Of a stretch of 64,000 nt of DNA, positions 1-7,627 are shown piece by piece. Location: contig NZ_JAATEJ010000005.1 of assembly GCF_012034175.1 (NCBI RefSeq), positions 124,001-188,000 on the forward strand. Reading direction: 5' to 3'. The notes under the pieces are model-generated. The model was given only the letters and a program-made list of their open reading frames with translations, ran no database searches and had not been told where the DNA came from. The number at the start of each line of letters is the position of its first letter. The first letter of the stretch is position 1. This DNA is from Actinacidiphila epipremni. Its GTDB lineage: Bacteria; Actinomycetota; Actinomycetes; Streptomycetales; Streptomycetaceae. Position numbers and translations under genes: made by a program.

Positions 1-156
1 GACGGAGGTCAGCCCGAGCGCGATCAGGTTGTCCGTGTCGGCGACTTCCGAGGGCTCCAGGTCCAGCAGCGCCGCAAGCTGGGCCCGCAGTTCCTCGCGG
101 TCGCCGGGGGCAGCGGCGCTGGCGGCCTCGGCGGGGCGTCCGTGCGCGTCGGACAC
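1..156 (-). CDS. NRPS, N-terminal carrier-protein domain (partial, runs off the left edge)
   Basis: Only the first 52 codons are in the window. The GTG start at 156 has a strong AGGAGG site 6 bases upstream. After a short Ala-rich leader the protein enters a carrier-protein fold whose phosphopantetheine motif is LGLTS, with Ser about residue 51. A carrier domain at the extreme N-terminus of an NRPS is typical of aryl-carrier proteins in MbtB, PchE or HMWP2-type enzymes, which accept salicylate or 2,3-dihydroxybenzoate and continue with a cyclisation domain. The divergent aryl-AMP ligase and the iron box between the two genes fit that reading. Nothing beyond the carrier domain is visible, so the cyclisation domain is inferred. 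Confidence 0.7.
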   Translation of the reverse strand, partial: MSDAHGRPAEAASAAAPGDREELRAQLAALLDLEPSEVADTDNLIALGLTSV

Positions 157-249
157 GCGGTTCCTCCTGGAATCGGGACGGCCCGGCTGCGTGGTCCGCC
201 CGGGGGGGCGCACGCAGCCGCGGATTTGTCTTCGCAGCGGAACTTCAGC

Positions 250-268
250 GCGAGTTAGGCTAGCCTAA
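250..268. promoter_or_regulatory. Iron box (DmdR/IdeR-type operator)
   Basis: Positions 255-268 are a perfect 14-bp palindrome, TTAGGCTAGCCTAA. Aligned over 19 bp with the actinobacterial iron box (TTAGGTTAGGCTAACCTAA), I count 14 matches. It lies between the leftward NRPS start (156) and the rightward aryl-AMP ligase start (386), so iron-loaded DmdR/IdeR could repress both. Confidence 0.8.
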
Positions 269-333
269 TTCAGCACCCCGCGCGACACCTGCCGAAATAC
301 TTCCGCAATAATCTGGTGGACAGTACCCGTGAC

Positions 334-352
334 GTGCGAATATCGTTCGCAA
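334..352. promoter_or_regulatory. TetR-type operator in front of the aryl-AMP ligase operon
   Basis: This is a 7+5+7 inverted repeat, GTGCGAA-TATCG-TTCGCAA, with one arm mismatch. It matches the operator at 5250-5268 (TTGCGAA-TTGCG-TTCGCAA) in arms, spacing and most of the spacer. It ends 33 bp before the ATG at 386. The regulator at 5337 is the natural candidate to bind both. Confidence 0.7.
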
Positions 353-385
353 AGTTCCCGCGGGTGAGGATCCTGGAGGGGATCG

Positions 386-2029
386 ATGCTTGACGGCTGC
401 ACCGCAAGATGCCAGTCTGAGATGACCGAGTACCGCCAATCCGGCTACTGGAAGGGGGAGCTGCTCGGCTCTTCCCTGCGTCGATGGGCCCGTGAACAGG
501 GCAAACGCACCGCACTCGTCGGTTCGCGGACGCGGCTCAGCTACGCGGCACTCGACGCCTGGGCGGACCGGCTGGCCGCGGGATTCCAGGCCGCCGGAAT
601 CAGGCCACGTGAGCGAGTGGTCGTACAACTCCCCAACATTCCGGAATTCGTCGCCATCTGTTTCGGCCTATTCCGGTGCGGTGCGATCCCGGTTTTCTCA
701 CTGCCCGCCCACCGGAATAGAGAAATCCGCCACCTGGCCGAAATAGCGGAGGCGTCGGCAATCATCGTGCCCGCCGTGCTGCGCGGTTTTGACCACCGCG
801 CCATGGCCGCCGAGGTGTGCGACGCGGTGCCGAGCGTGCGGCAGGTCGTGGTGGTGGGGGAACCGGGCCCGGGACAGCGCGCGCTGGCCGAGATGGACCT
901 GCCGGGCTCCGAGGCCGGCGCCCCCGATCCCCCGGGCGACCCGGCCGACGTCGCGTTCTTCCTGCTGTCCGGCGGCACGACCGCGCTGCCCAAGCTGATC
1001 CCGCGCACCCACGAGGACTACGGCTACCAGCTGCGCGCCGCGGCCGAGCTGTGCCGGCTCGGCCCGGACGCGGTCTACCTCGCGGTCCTCCCGGTCGCCT
1101 TCAACTTCACCTGGGGCTGCCCCGGGGTGCTCGGCACGATGGAGGCCGGCGGCACCGCCGTCCTCGCCGGCGACCCCAGCCCCGAGACGTGCTTCGCGCT
1201 GATCGCGCAGGAGCGGGTGACCCTGTCCTCCGTGGTGCCGACCGTCGCGCATGTCTGGCTGGAGGCCCTGCGGGACCTGGAGCCGCCGCCGGACCTGAGC
1301 AGCCTGCGGGTGCTCCAGATCGGCAGCGCCAAGCTGCACCGCGAGGTCGCCGAGCGCATCGGGCCGGCCTTCGGCTGCCGCCTCCAGCAGGTCTTCGGCA
1401 TGGCCGAGGGCCTGCTCACCATGACCCGTCACGACGACCCGGAGGAGAGCGTCCTGACCACGCAGGGCCGTCCCCTCTCCCCCGCCGACCGCCTCACCGT
1501 CGCGGACCCGGTGACCGGCCGGCCCGTGCCCGACGGCGCGGTCGGCGAGCTGCTCACCCGGGGGCCGTACACCCTGCTCGGCTACTACAAGGCGCCCGAG
1601 CACAACGCCCGGGCGTTCACGGCCGACGGCTGGTTCCGCACCGGCGACCTGGTGCGGCTGACCGGCCGCGGCGAACTCGTCCACGAGGGGCGGGTCAAGG
1701 ACGTCGTGGTGCGGGGCGGCGACAAGATCTCCGCCGCCGAGATCGAGGGCGAGCTCGTCCAGCACCCCGCCGTACGGCAGGTCGCCGTCGTGGCGGTCCC
1801 CGACCCGCTGCTCGGGGAGTGCACCTGCGCGTGCGTCGTGCCGGGCGGCCGGCCGCCGCGGCTGGTCGAGCTCAAGCGGATGCTGCTGGAGCGCGGGCTC
1901 GCCGAGTACAAGCTGCCCGACCGGCTGGAGGTCTACGACACTTTCCCGCTCACCGGGCTCGGCAAGGTCGACAAGAAACTGCTCGTCGCCGACGTGCAGG
2001 CGCGCGACGCCGCCCGCGTCCCCGGCTGA
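386..2029 (+). CDS. Aryl-AMP ligase, salicylate-type (DhbE/MbtA family)
   Basis: A stand-alone adenylation enzyme of 547 residues that would activate an aryl acid and load it onto an aryl-carrier protein, probably the one starting at 156. The start at 386 has GGAGGGG 5 bases upstream, and the first residues (MLDGCT) resemble DhbE. The P-loop appears as LLSGGTTALPKL near residue 194 and the C-terminal GKVDKK lysine is present. At the DhbE pocket positions I read Asn (FNFTWGCPG), Cys for Ser240 and Leu for Val337 (GMAEGLLT). Cys/Leu is the salicylate pattern rather than dihydroxybenzoate. The usual His before the Asn is Phe here, so a related aryl acid is possible. It is the first gene of an operon with the aminotransferase and tautomerase. 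Confidence 0.85.
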   Translation: MLDGCTARCQSEMTEYRQSGYWKGELLGSSLRRWAREQGKRTALVGSRTRLSYAALDAWADRLAAGFQAAGIRPRERVVVQLPNIPEFVAICFGLFRCGAIPVFSLPAHRNREIRHLAEIAEASAIIVPAVLRGFDHRAMAAEVCDAVPSVRQVVVVGEPGPGQRALAEMDLPGSEAGAPDPPGDPADVAFFLLSGGTTALPKLIPRTHEDYGYQLRAAAELCRLGPDAVYLAVLPVAFNFTWGCPGVLGTMEAGGTAVLAGDPSPETCFALIAQERVTLSSVVPTVAHVWLEALRDLEPPPDLSSLRVLQIGSAKLHREVAERIGPAFGCRLQQVFGMAEGLLTMTRHDDPEESVLTTQGRPLSPADRLTVADPVTGRPVPDGAVGELLTRGPYTLLGYYKAPEHNARAFTADGWFRTGDLVRLTGRGELVHEGRVKDVVVRGGDKISAAEIEGELVQHPAVRQVAVVAVPDPLLGECTCACVVPGGRPPRLVELKRMLLERGLAEYKLPDRLEVYDTFPLTGLGKVDKKLLVADVQARDAARVPG

Positions 2030-2114
2030 CCGCCCGGCCCAGGCCCTTGCCCATCAGGACCGGCGCCTTCGACAAGGCCCGAAGGCGCCCCCATCCCCGG
2101 GGAGTTGCTGCACC

Positions 2115-3392
2115 ATGCCCTCTGCTCGCCCGTACGACGTCCCGTTCGCCCGCCGCGGGAGCACACTCGACGACCAGGAACTGGCCGCGGTCACCGAGGT
2201 GCTGCGCTCGGACCACCCCCTGTCCGCCGGCCCCTGGCGCACCCGCTTCGAGGCGGAGTTCCGCGCCTACACCGGCACCCGGCACGCCCTGTCGGTCACC
2301 AGCGGGACGGTGGCCCTGGAGATAGCCCTCGGCCTGCTCGACCTGGAACCCGGCGACGAGGTCGTCGTCACGCCCCAGACCTTCCAGGCCACCATCCAGC
2401 CGCTGCTGGACCGTGACGTGCGCGTACGGTTCTGCGACGTCGATCCCGTCTCGCTCAACGTCGACCCCGGCAGCCTCGCCTCGGTGATCACCGCCCGCAC
2501 GCGTGCCGTCATCCTGGTCCACTACGGGGGCTGGCCCGCCGAGATGGCCTCCATCCTGCGGATCGCCCGCGAGCACGGCGCCCTGGTGGTCGAGGACTGC
2601 GCGCACGCGCTGGGCGCGGAACTGGACGGGCGGCACCCCGGAGGGCTCGCGGACATCGCCTGCTGGAGCTTCCACACCTCGAAGAACATCACCACGCTCG
2701 GCGAGGGCGGCATGCTCACCACCGACCGGGACGACTGGGCCGAGCGCATCGACCGGCTGCGCAACAACCGGGTCGACGCCGACTTCACCGCGGTCGCCCC
2801 GCCGCCGGGCATCGAGCCCGCGCTGCTGGCGCACATGCCGTACGCCGAGTACGTCTACCGCGGCACGTGCGACCGGCACCGCCGGGCCGGCACGAACGCC
2901 ACGCTCTCCGACGCCGCGGCGGCGGTCGGCTCGGTGCAGCTGCGCAAGCTCGACGGCTTCGTCGCCCGGCGGCGGGCGATCTGCGCCCGGCTGGACGAGG
3001 TGGCCGGCGCGCTGCCCGACGTCCCGATCCGCCTCCAGCGCCCGAGGGCGGGGGTGGGGCACGCCCAGCATCTGTACACCTGCTTCGTGCCCGGCGGCCA
3101 GGAGCGGCGGCGCGAGCTGGTGGAGGCGCTGGACCGCCGCGGGGTGGAGGTGCAGCTGCGCTACTTCCCGCTGCACCTGGTGCCGGAGTGGCAGGCGCGC
3201 GGCCACCGGCGCGGCGAGTGCCCGGTCGCCGAACGGGTCTGGTTCGAGGAGCACCTGAACCTGCCCGCGCACCCGGGGCTGTCGGACGCCCAGGTGGACC
3301 GGCTCACCGAGGCGTTCGCCGACAGCCTCACCGAGGTCTACCGCAGCCGCCCCGCGGCGGCCCGGGCACCGCAGGTCGCCCGCACCCGCTGA
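2115..3392 (+). CDS. DegT/DnrJ/EryC1/StrS-family PLP aminotransferase
   Basis: 425 residues, the usual length for fold-type I sugar aminotransferases and AHBA-synthase relatives. The PLP lysine lies in SFHTSKNITTLGEGGM near residue 196, and the cofactor Asp is in VVEDCAHALGAE. A GGGGAG site precedes the ATG. It follows the aryl-AMP ligase by 85 bp and precedes the tautomerase by 45 bp, so the three are probably one transcript. No deoxysugar genes are nearby, so a sugar substrate is not supported by context. It could aminate a keto-sugar, a cyclic ketone or an AHBA-type intermediate; the sequence does not decide. Confidence 0.8.
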   Translation: MPSARPYDVPFARRGSTLDDQELAAVTEVLRSDHPLSAGPWRTRFEAEFRAYTGTRHALSVTSGTVALEIALGLLDLEPGDEVVVTPQTFQATIQPLLDRDVRVRFCDVDPVSLNVDPGSLASVITARTRAVILVHYGGWPAEMASILRIAREHGALVVEDCAHALGAELDGRHPGGLADIACWSFHTSKNITTLGEGGMLTTDRDDWAERIDRLRNNRVDADFTAVAPPPGIEPALLAHMPYAEYVYRGTCDRHRRAGTNATLSDAAAAVGSVQLRKLDGFVARRRAICARLDEVAGALPDVPIRLQRPRAGVGHAQHLYTCFVPGGQERRRELVEALDRRGVEVQLRYFPLHLVPEWQARGHRRGECPVAERVWFEEHLNLPAHPGLSDAQVDRLTEAFADSLTEVYRSRPAAARAPQVARTR

Positions 3393-3437
3393 CCGGGCGC
3401 GCGGGCCAGGACACCGACAACCGGAAAGGGACAGCTC

Positions 3438-3665
3438 ATGCCGTTGGTCCAGATTCAGCTGCTGGAGGGCCGGATCGCCCCCGGCGTGGAGAGCAGGCTC
3501 ATCGAGGAGTGCACCCGGGCCGTGGCCCGTGTGCTGGGCGAGGAGGTCAGGGAGAGCACCTGGGTCGTCGTGCAGCCGGTGCCCGCCCACCGCTGGGGCG
3601 TCGGCGGCCGTCCGTGCGGCGCGCCTGCCGCCGCCCCCGGCGCGCCACCGGCCGAGCACGCCTGA
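3438..3665 (+). CDS. 4-oxalocrotonate tautomerase-family protein
   Basis: A 75-residue protein beginning Met-Pro. After Met removal this exposes the Pro-1 general base that defines the family. The N-terminal strand (PLVQIQLLEGR) and following helix match small 4-OT subunits, which form hexamers and interconvert keto and enol forms of unsaturated acids. The last 20 or so residues are a Pro/Ala-rich tail not typical of 4-OT. An RBS (GGAAAGGGA) lies just upstream. It is last in the operon with the aryl-AMP ligase and aminotransferase and converges on the MFS gene. The substrate is unknown. Confidence 0.75.
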   Translation: MPLVQIQLLEGRIAPGVESRLIEECTRAVARVLGEEVRESTWVVVQPVPAHRWGVGGRPCGAPAAAPGAPPAEHA

Positions 3666-3682
3666 CGCGGCGGGCGGCCCGG

Positions 3683-5200
3683 TCACGCCTTCTCCGCCGT
3701 GGGCACCTCGCCGGGGGCGGCAGCGGGGGCGGCCAGGACCGGGCCGCCCCTGGCGCGTACCCGTGCCGCCAGGCACAGCAGGGCGCCGACGGCGGCGACG
3801 CCGGCGCCCACGGCGAAGGCGGCCGTGAAGCCGTGCTCGGCCGGCAGCACGGTGCCGGGCAGGGCTGCGGAGGCCAGGACGGCGGTGCCGAGCTGGCTGC
3901 CCACCGCGCCGCCCACCGTACGGGCGACGGTGTTCACCCCGTTGGCGGTCGCGACCTCCTCGGGGCGGGTGTGAGCATGGATGAGCGCCGGGAGAGCGGC
4001 CATCGCCAGGCCCGACCCTGCACCCACCAGCGCGTAGATGACGGTGACCTGCCACGCCCCGGCGTGCGCCGCCGCCAGCAGCGCGCCGCCCGCCGCGGCC
4101 AGGGCGAGGCCGAGCCCGAGCACCGCGGCCGGGCCGCGCCGGGTCACCGCCCGTCCCGCCGACGAGGACGCCGCCAGGCCCAGCAGCGTCCCGGGCACCA
4201 TCACCAGCCCGGCGCCGGTCACGCTCATGCCGAAGCCGTAGCCGAGCAGCCGGGCGTCCTGCGGCGGTAGCCCGCGTGGCAGTTCGGCGAGCTTGGGCAC
4301 CAGGACGTAGAAGACGAACTGGTTGGCGCCCAGCATGAACGCCCCGAGGTGGGCCACCAGGATGGGCCGCTGCGTCAGCAGGCGGACGTCGATCATCGGC
4401 TCGGCGGCCATGCGCTCGCGCACCACGAAGGCGGCGAACAGCGCCACCGCCGCGCCGAAGAGCCCCAGCACCCGGCCCGAGGTCCACCCCCACGGCGAGC
4501 CCTCGGTCAGCGCGAGCAGCAGCGCGGTCAGGGACAGGCCGAACAGCCCGGCGCCCGGCAGGTCCAGCCGCTCGGCGCGGCCGGGGGGACCGGCGGGGAC
4601 GGCCCGGGTCATCAGCAGCGCGGCGGCCACCAGGACGGCCCCGGCCACGAACAGCCAGCGCCAGGAGGCGTGGTCGGCGATCAGCCCGCCGCACACCAGC
4701 CCCACGCCCGCCGCGCCGCCCACCAGGCCGGAGGTGAGCCCCAGGCTCGCGGCGACCCGGTCGGCGGGCAGTGCCTCGCGGATCAGGCCGAAGGCCAGCG
4801 GCAGCACCGACAGCGACACGCCCTGGACGGCCCGGAAGGCGATCAGGGCCCCGATGTCCCAGGCCGCGGCGCAGCCGATCGTCCCGGCGAGGTACACCAC
4901 CAGGACCGCCACGAGCACCTTGCGGCGGCCGTGGCTGTCGCCGAGGCGACTCACCACGGGCGTGAGGACGGCGCTGGCCAGCAGGGTGCTGCTGAGCACG
5001 GCCCACGAGGCGCCCGCGGCCGTGGTGTGCAGCTCGCGCTGGAGCACGCCGATGGTCGGGACGAGCATGGTCTGCATCAGGGCGTACGACAGGACCGCGA
5101 GCACCAGCGCGGTCATGATCCGGGCGGGGCTGCCCTGCGGTGAGGCGGGCCCGGCGCCGGGGCGTCCGGGTGAACCGTCGGCGACAGGCACGGGGCTCAT
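3683..5200 (-). CDS. MFS exporter, EmrB/QacA 14-TM type
   Basis: 505 residues with about 14 hydrophobic segments and the DHA2-family motif A, SRLGDSHGRRK, near residue 65. Such transporters expel drugs or secreted metabolites using the proton gradient. The ATG has a near-perfect AGGAGGAC ribosome site. It is divergent from a TetR gene, with a palindromic operator between them. The same operator precedes the aryl-AMP ligase gene, so export of the aryl-capped product or of an intermediate is a reasonable inference, though a general drug pump is equally possible by sequence. Confidence 0.85.
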   Translation of the reverse strand: MSPVPVADGSPGRPGAGPASPQGSPARIMTALVLAVLSYALMQTMLVPTIGVLQRELHTTAAGASWAVLSSTLLASAVLTPVVSRLGDSHGRRKVLVAVLVVYLAGTIGCAAAWDIGALIAFRAVQGVSLSVLPLAFGLIREALPADRVAASLGLTSGLVGGAAGVGLVCGGLIADHASWRWLFVAGAVLVAAALLMTRAVPAGPPGRAERLDLPGAGLFGLSLTALLLALTEGSPWGWTSGRVLGLFGAAVALFAAFVVRERMAAEPMIDVRLLTQRPILVAHLGAFMLGANQFVFYVLVPKLAELPRGLPPQDARLLGYGFGMSVTGAGLVMVPGTLLGLAASSSAGRAVTRRGPAAVLGLGLALAAAGGALLAAAHAGAWQVTVIYALVGAGSGLAMAALPALIHAHTRPEEVATANGVNTVARTVGGAVGSQLGTAVLASAALPGTVLPAEHGFTAAFAVGAGVAAVGALLCLAARVRARGGPVLAAPAAAPGEVPTAEKA

Positions 5201-5249
5201 GTCCTCCTTCGTCCGAGGGGGCGCGGCCGGGGAGAGCCGCGCCCCTAAT

Positions 5250-5268
5250 TTGCGAATTGCGTTCGCAA
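5250..5268. promoter_or_regulatory. TetR-type operator between the MFS exporter and its TetR gene
   Basis: Perfect 7-bp arms, TTGCGAA and TTCGCAA, separated by TTGCG. It lies 50 bp from the MFS start and 69 bp from the TetR start, where it can control both directions. The arms recur at 334-352 with one mismatch. Confidence 0.8.
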
Positions 5269-5336
5269 TATGCTCGACGATAGCTCAGCCGTACCTGCCC
5301 GGGCAAGCGCCGCCGGCTGCGGCTACGCTGCGCTCG

Positions 5337-6011
5337 ATGACGACTCCTACCGACGACCCGGACGACCCCGGCAGCGCAGGCCCGAGGAGGCGGGGCAGGC
5401 CGCCGGTGCTGTCCCGGCAGCGGATCGTGGCCGCGGCCCGGGAGGTCGCCGACGCGGAGGGACTGGACCGCCTCACCGTCCGGCGGGTCGCGGACGTCCT
5501 CGGCGGCGGGCAGGCGTCGTTGTACCGGCACATCAGCGACCGCGGCGAACTGCTCGGCCTGCTCGCCCACGACGTCGCCGTCAGCCTGCCGGTCGGCGAG
5601 GCCCCCGGCCGGTCGCCGCAGGCCATGGCCTCCTACTGGCAGCAGGCGCACGTCTTCCTGGCCGCGCACCCCTGGGCGCCGCGCATCATCGCCGGCGGCG
5701 AGTACGTGCTCCCCGAGGCCGCGCCCTTCGCCGCCCGGGCCCTCGAAGGGCTGGCCGAGCTGGGGCTGCCGGGGCACGAGGCGTTCCGCGCGTACCGGGC
5801 GGCCTGGAACCTGATGCTCGGCCACCTCCTCAACGCCCACCCCGTGGGGCACCACGCGGCCCGGACCCGCGGGGACTCCCGCGACGGCGGGGACCCGGGG
5901 CAGGACGGCGCACAGGACGACTTCCTGTGGTCGCTCGAACGGCTGCTCCAGGGGATCCTGGCCGCCACCGCCGGCCGGCCCGCGGGCGGCCGGGCCGGCG
6001 ACACGCCGTAG
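5337..6011 (+). CDS. TetR-family transcriptional repressor
   Basis: 224 residues from the ATG at 5337. A basic leader (RRRGRPPVLSRQRI) precedes the helix-turn-helix, RRVADVLGGGQASLYRHISDR, at about residues 45-66, followed by a helical ligand-binding domain. The operator at 5250-5268 directly upstream suggests autoregulation and control of the divergent MFS gene. The matching operator at 334-352 implies control of the aryl-AMP ligase operon as well. The inducer is unknown; a product or aryl intermediate would be the usual case. The ribosome site is weak, so the start is less certain than the frame. Confidence 0.85.
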   Translation: MTTPTDDPDDPGSAGPRRRGRPPVLSRQRIVAAAREVADAEGLDRLTVRRVADVLGGGQASLYRHISDRGELLGLLAHDVAVSLPVGEAPGRSPQAMASYWQQAHVFLAAHPWAPRIIAGGEYVLPEAAPFAARALEGLAELGLPGHEAFRAYRAAWNLMLGHLLNAHPVGHHAARTRGDSRDGGDPGQDGAQDDFLWSLERLLQGILAATAGRPAGGRAGDTP

Positions 6012-6042
6012 CGGTGGTGCCCCCGGGGGGTGTCCCCTCGGG

Positions 6043-7521
6043 TCAGGCGTCCGGCCGGCGCGGGTGGGGCACCGGCAGGGACTGCTCGACCCAGATCGTC
6101 TTGCCGGTGTCGGTGTAGCGGGTGCCCCAGCGGCGGGCGAGGCGGCCGACGATGTAGAGGCCGCGGCCCCCCTCGTCGAGCAGGCGGGGCAGCCGCATGT
6201 GCGGTGCGGTGCTGCTGGTGTCGGAGACCTCGCAGATCAGCGCGTCGGTCCTGATCAGCCGCAGGACGACGGGCGGGGAGGCGTGCCGTACGGCGTTGGT
6301 GACCAGTTCGGTGACGATCAGCTCGGTGGCGAACACCTCGTCGTCCAGCCCCCATTCCGCCAGCTGCCGGCTCGCCGCCGCGCGCGCCCGGCCGGGCGAC
6401 CTGGCGTCGGCGGGGTATTCCCACGCGGCCACGTGGTCGGCGGTCACGGCGTGGGTGCGGGCGAGCAGGACGGTCACGTCGTCGTCGCTCTCCTCGGGCG
6501 CGAGGGCGTAGACGTCGTCGCAGATCCGTGCGAGCGGCCGGTCGGCCGGGGCGAGCGCCGCGGCGACCTCGGCGAGCGCGGACTCGGGCGCGCGGTGGCG
6601 CAGGTCTAGCAGCCCGTCGGTGAACAGGGCCAGTACGGTGCCCTCGGCGACGTCCAGCGTGGTGGCGTCGAAGGGGGTGCCGCCGATGCCGAGCGGCGGG
6701 TGCTCGGTCAGCTGCGGGAAGTCGACGCGGCCGTCGGGCCGCAGCACCGCGGGCGGCGGGTGGCCGGCGGCGGCGAACGTGCAGGTGCCGGCGACCGGGT
6801 CGTACACGGCGTAGAGGAAGGTCGCGCCGAGGTCGCGCGTCTCGTCCTCCTCGGCCAGTTGCGCGGCCAGGTCGTCCATCCGGGAGAGCAGCTCGTCGGG
6901 CGGCAGGTCCAGGTCGGCGAGGGTGCGCACCGCGGTACGGAGCCGGCCCATCGTGGCGGCGGCGTGCACGCCGTGGCCGACGACGTCGCCCACGACCAGG
7001 GCGACCCGGGCGCCGGACAGCCGGATGACGTCGCACCAGTCGCCGCCGACGCCGGCCTCGCTGTCGGTGGGCTCGTAGCGGTGGCACACCTCGACCGCGT
7101 GGTTGCCGCCGAGCGAGGCGGGCATGAGCCCCTGCTGGAGTCCGAGGGCGACGTCCTGCGCCTTGTTGAGTCTGCGCTCGCGGGCCCTGGCCTGGCTGAA
7201 CAGCACGGCCGTCGCGGAGGCCACGGCGAGGAAGGCGACCTTGATCAGCGTCACGTCCACGTCGTCGTCATCGTGCCGGGACAGGCCCATGACCGCGTAC
7301 AGCGCGACCGTGAGTGTCCCGATCAGCGCGGTCAGCTGGACGCCGTGCACGGCGGCGGCCAGGAACGGCACGACCGACAGCAGCAGCCCGTAGTGGTCGC
7401 CGGGCGGCGTCACCAGCAGCAGCACGCCGGCGAGGACCAGTACGGCGAACGGCAGTACCCGGGCCACGACGACGAGCGCGTCGGACCCTGCGCGCGGGGC
7501 GGGGGTGCCGGCGGCACGCAT
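6043..7521 (-). CDS. Membrane-anchored SpoIIE/PP2C phosphatase with HATPase domain
   Basis: 492 residues. The N-terminal ~110 residues hold about four membrane segments. A PP2C/SpoIIE domain follows (GGDWCDVIRL, VGDVVGHGVHAAATM, then AGHPPP and LFTDGLLDLR) and a GHKL/anti-sigma-type ATPase domain ends the protein (ELIVTELVTNAVRHA, GRGLYIVGRLA). Such fusions are common in Streptomyces and act in partner-switching control of sigma factors by dephosphorylating anti-sigma antagonists. No partner is adjacent. It lies tail to tail with the TetR gene and probably marks a break between two biosynthetic regions. Ligand and target are not visible. Confidence 0.85.
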   Translation of the reverse strand: MRAAGTPAPRAGSDALVVVARVLPFAVLVLAGVLLLVTPPGDHYGLLLSVVPFLAAAVHGVQLTALIGTLTVALYAVMGLSRHDDDDVDVTLIKVAFLAVASATAVLFSQARARERRLNKAQDVALGLQQGLMPASLGGNHAVEVCHRYEPTDSEAGVGGDWCDVIRLSGARVALVVGDVVGHGVHAAATMGRLRTAVRTLADLDLPPDELLSRMDDLAAQLAEEDETRDLGATFLYAVYDPVAGTCTFAAAGHPPPAVLRPDGRVDFPQLTEHPPLGIGGTPFDATTLDVAEGTVLALFTDGLLDLRHRAPESALAEVAAALAPADRPLARICDDVYALAPEESDDDVTVLLARTHAVTADHVAAWEYPADARSPGRARAAASRQLAEWGLDDEVFATELIVTELVTNAVRHASPPVVLRLIRTDALICEVSDTSSTAPHMRLPRLLDEGGRGLYIVGRLARRWGTRYTDTGKTIWVEQSLPVPHPRRPDA

Positions 7522-7627
7522 GTGTTACCGCCGCCTCCCGCGCGAGGTCATGGCACCGGTACGCGGCCTTGGTGCGGCCAGTACCGGACGCCCGGCACGT
7601 GCGGGTGATATATCCATATTGTCTAGG

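Noticed and set aside
1950-5855. Long leftward frame overlapping the aminotransferase, tautomerase, MFS and TetR genes
   Set aside because: No recognisable domain, and composition typical of a shadow frame; the overlapping genes have good motifs and ribosome sites.
6012-6042. Terminator between the convergent TetR and SpoIIE-type genes
   Set aside because: A CCCCCGGGGG run is present but has no loop and no T-run, so a hairpin terminator is not supported.
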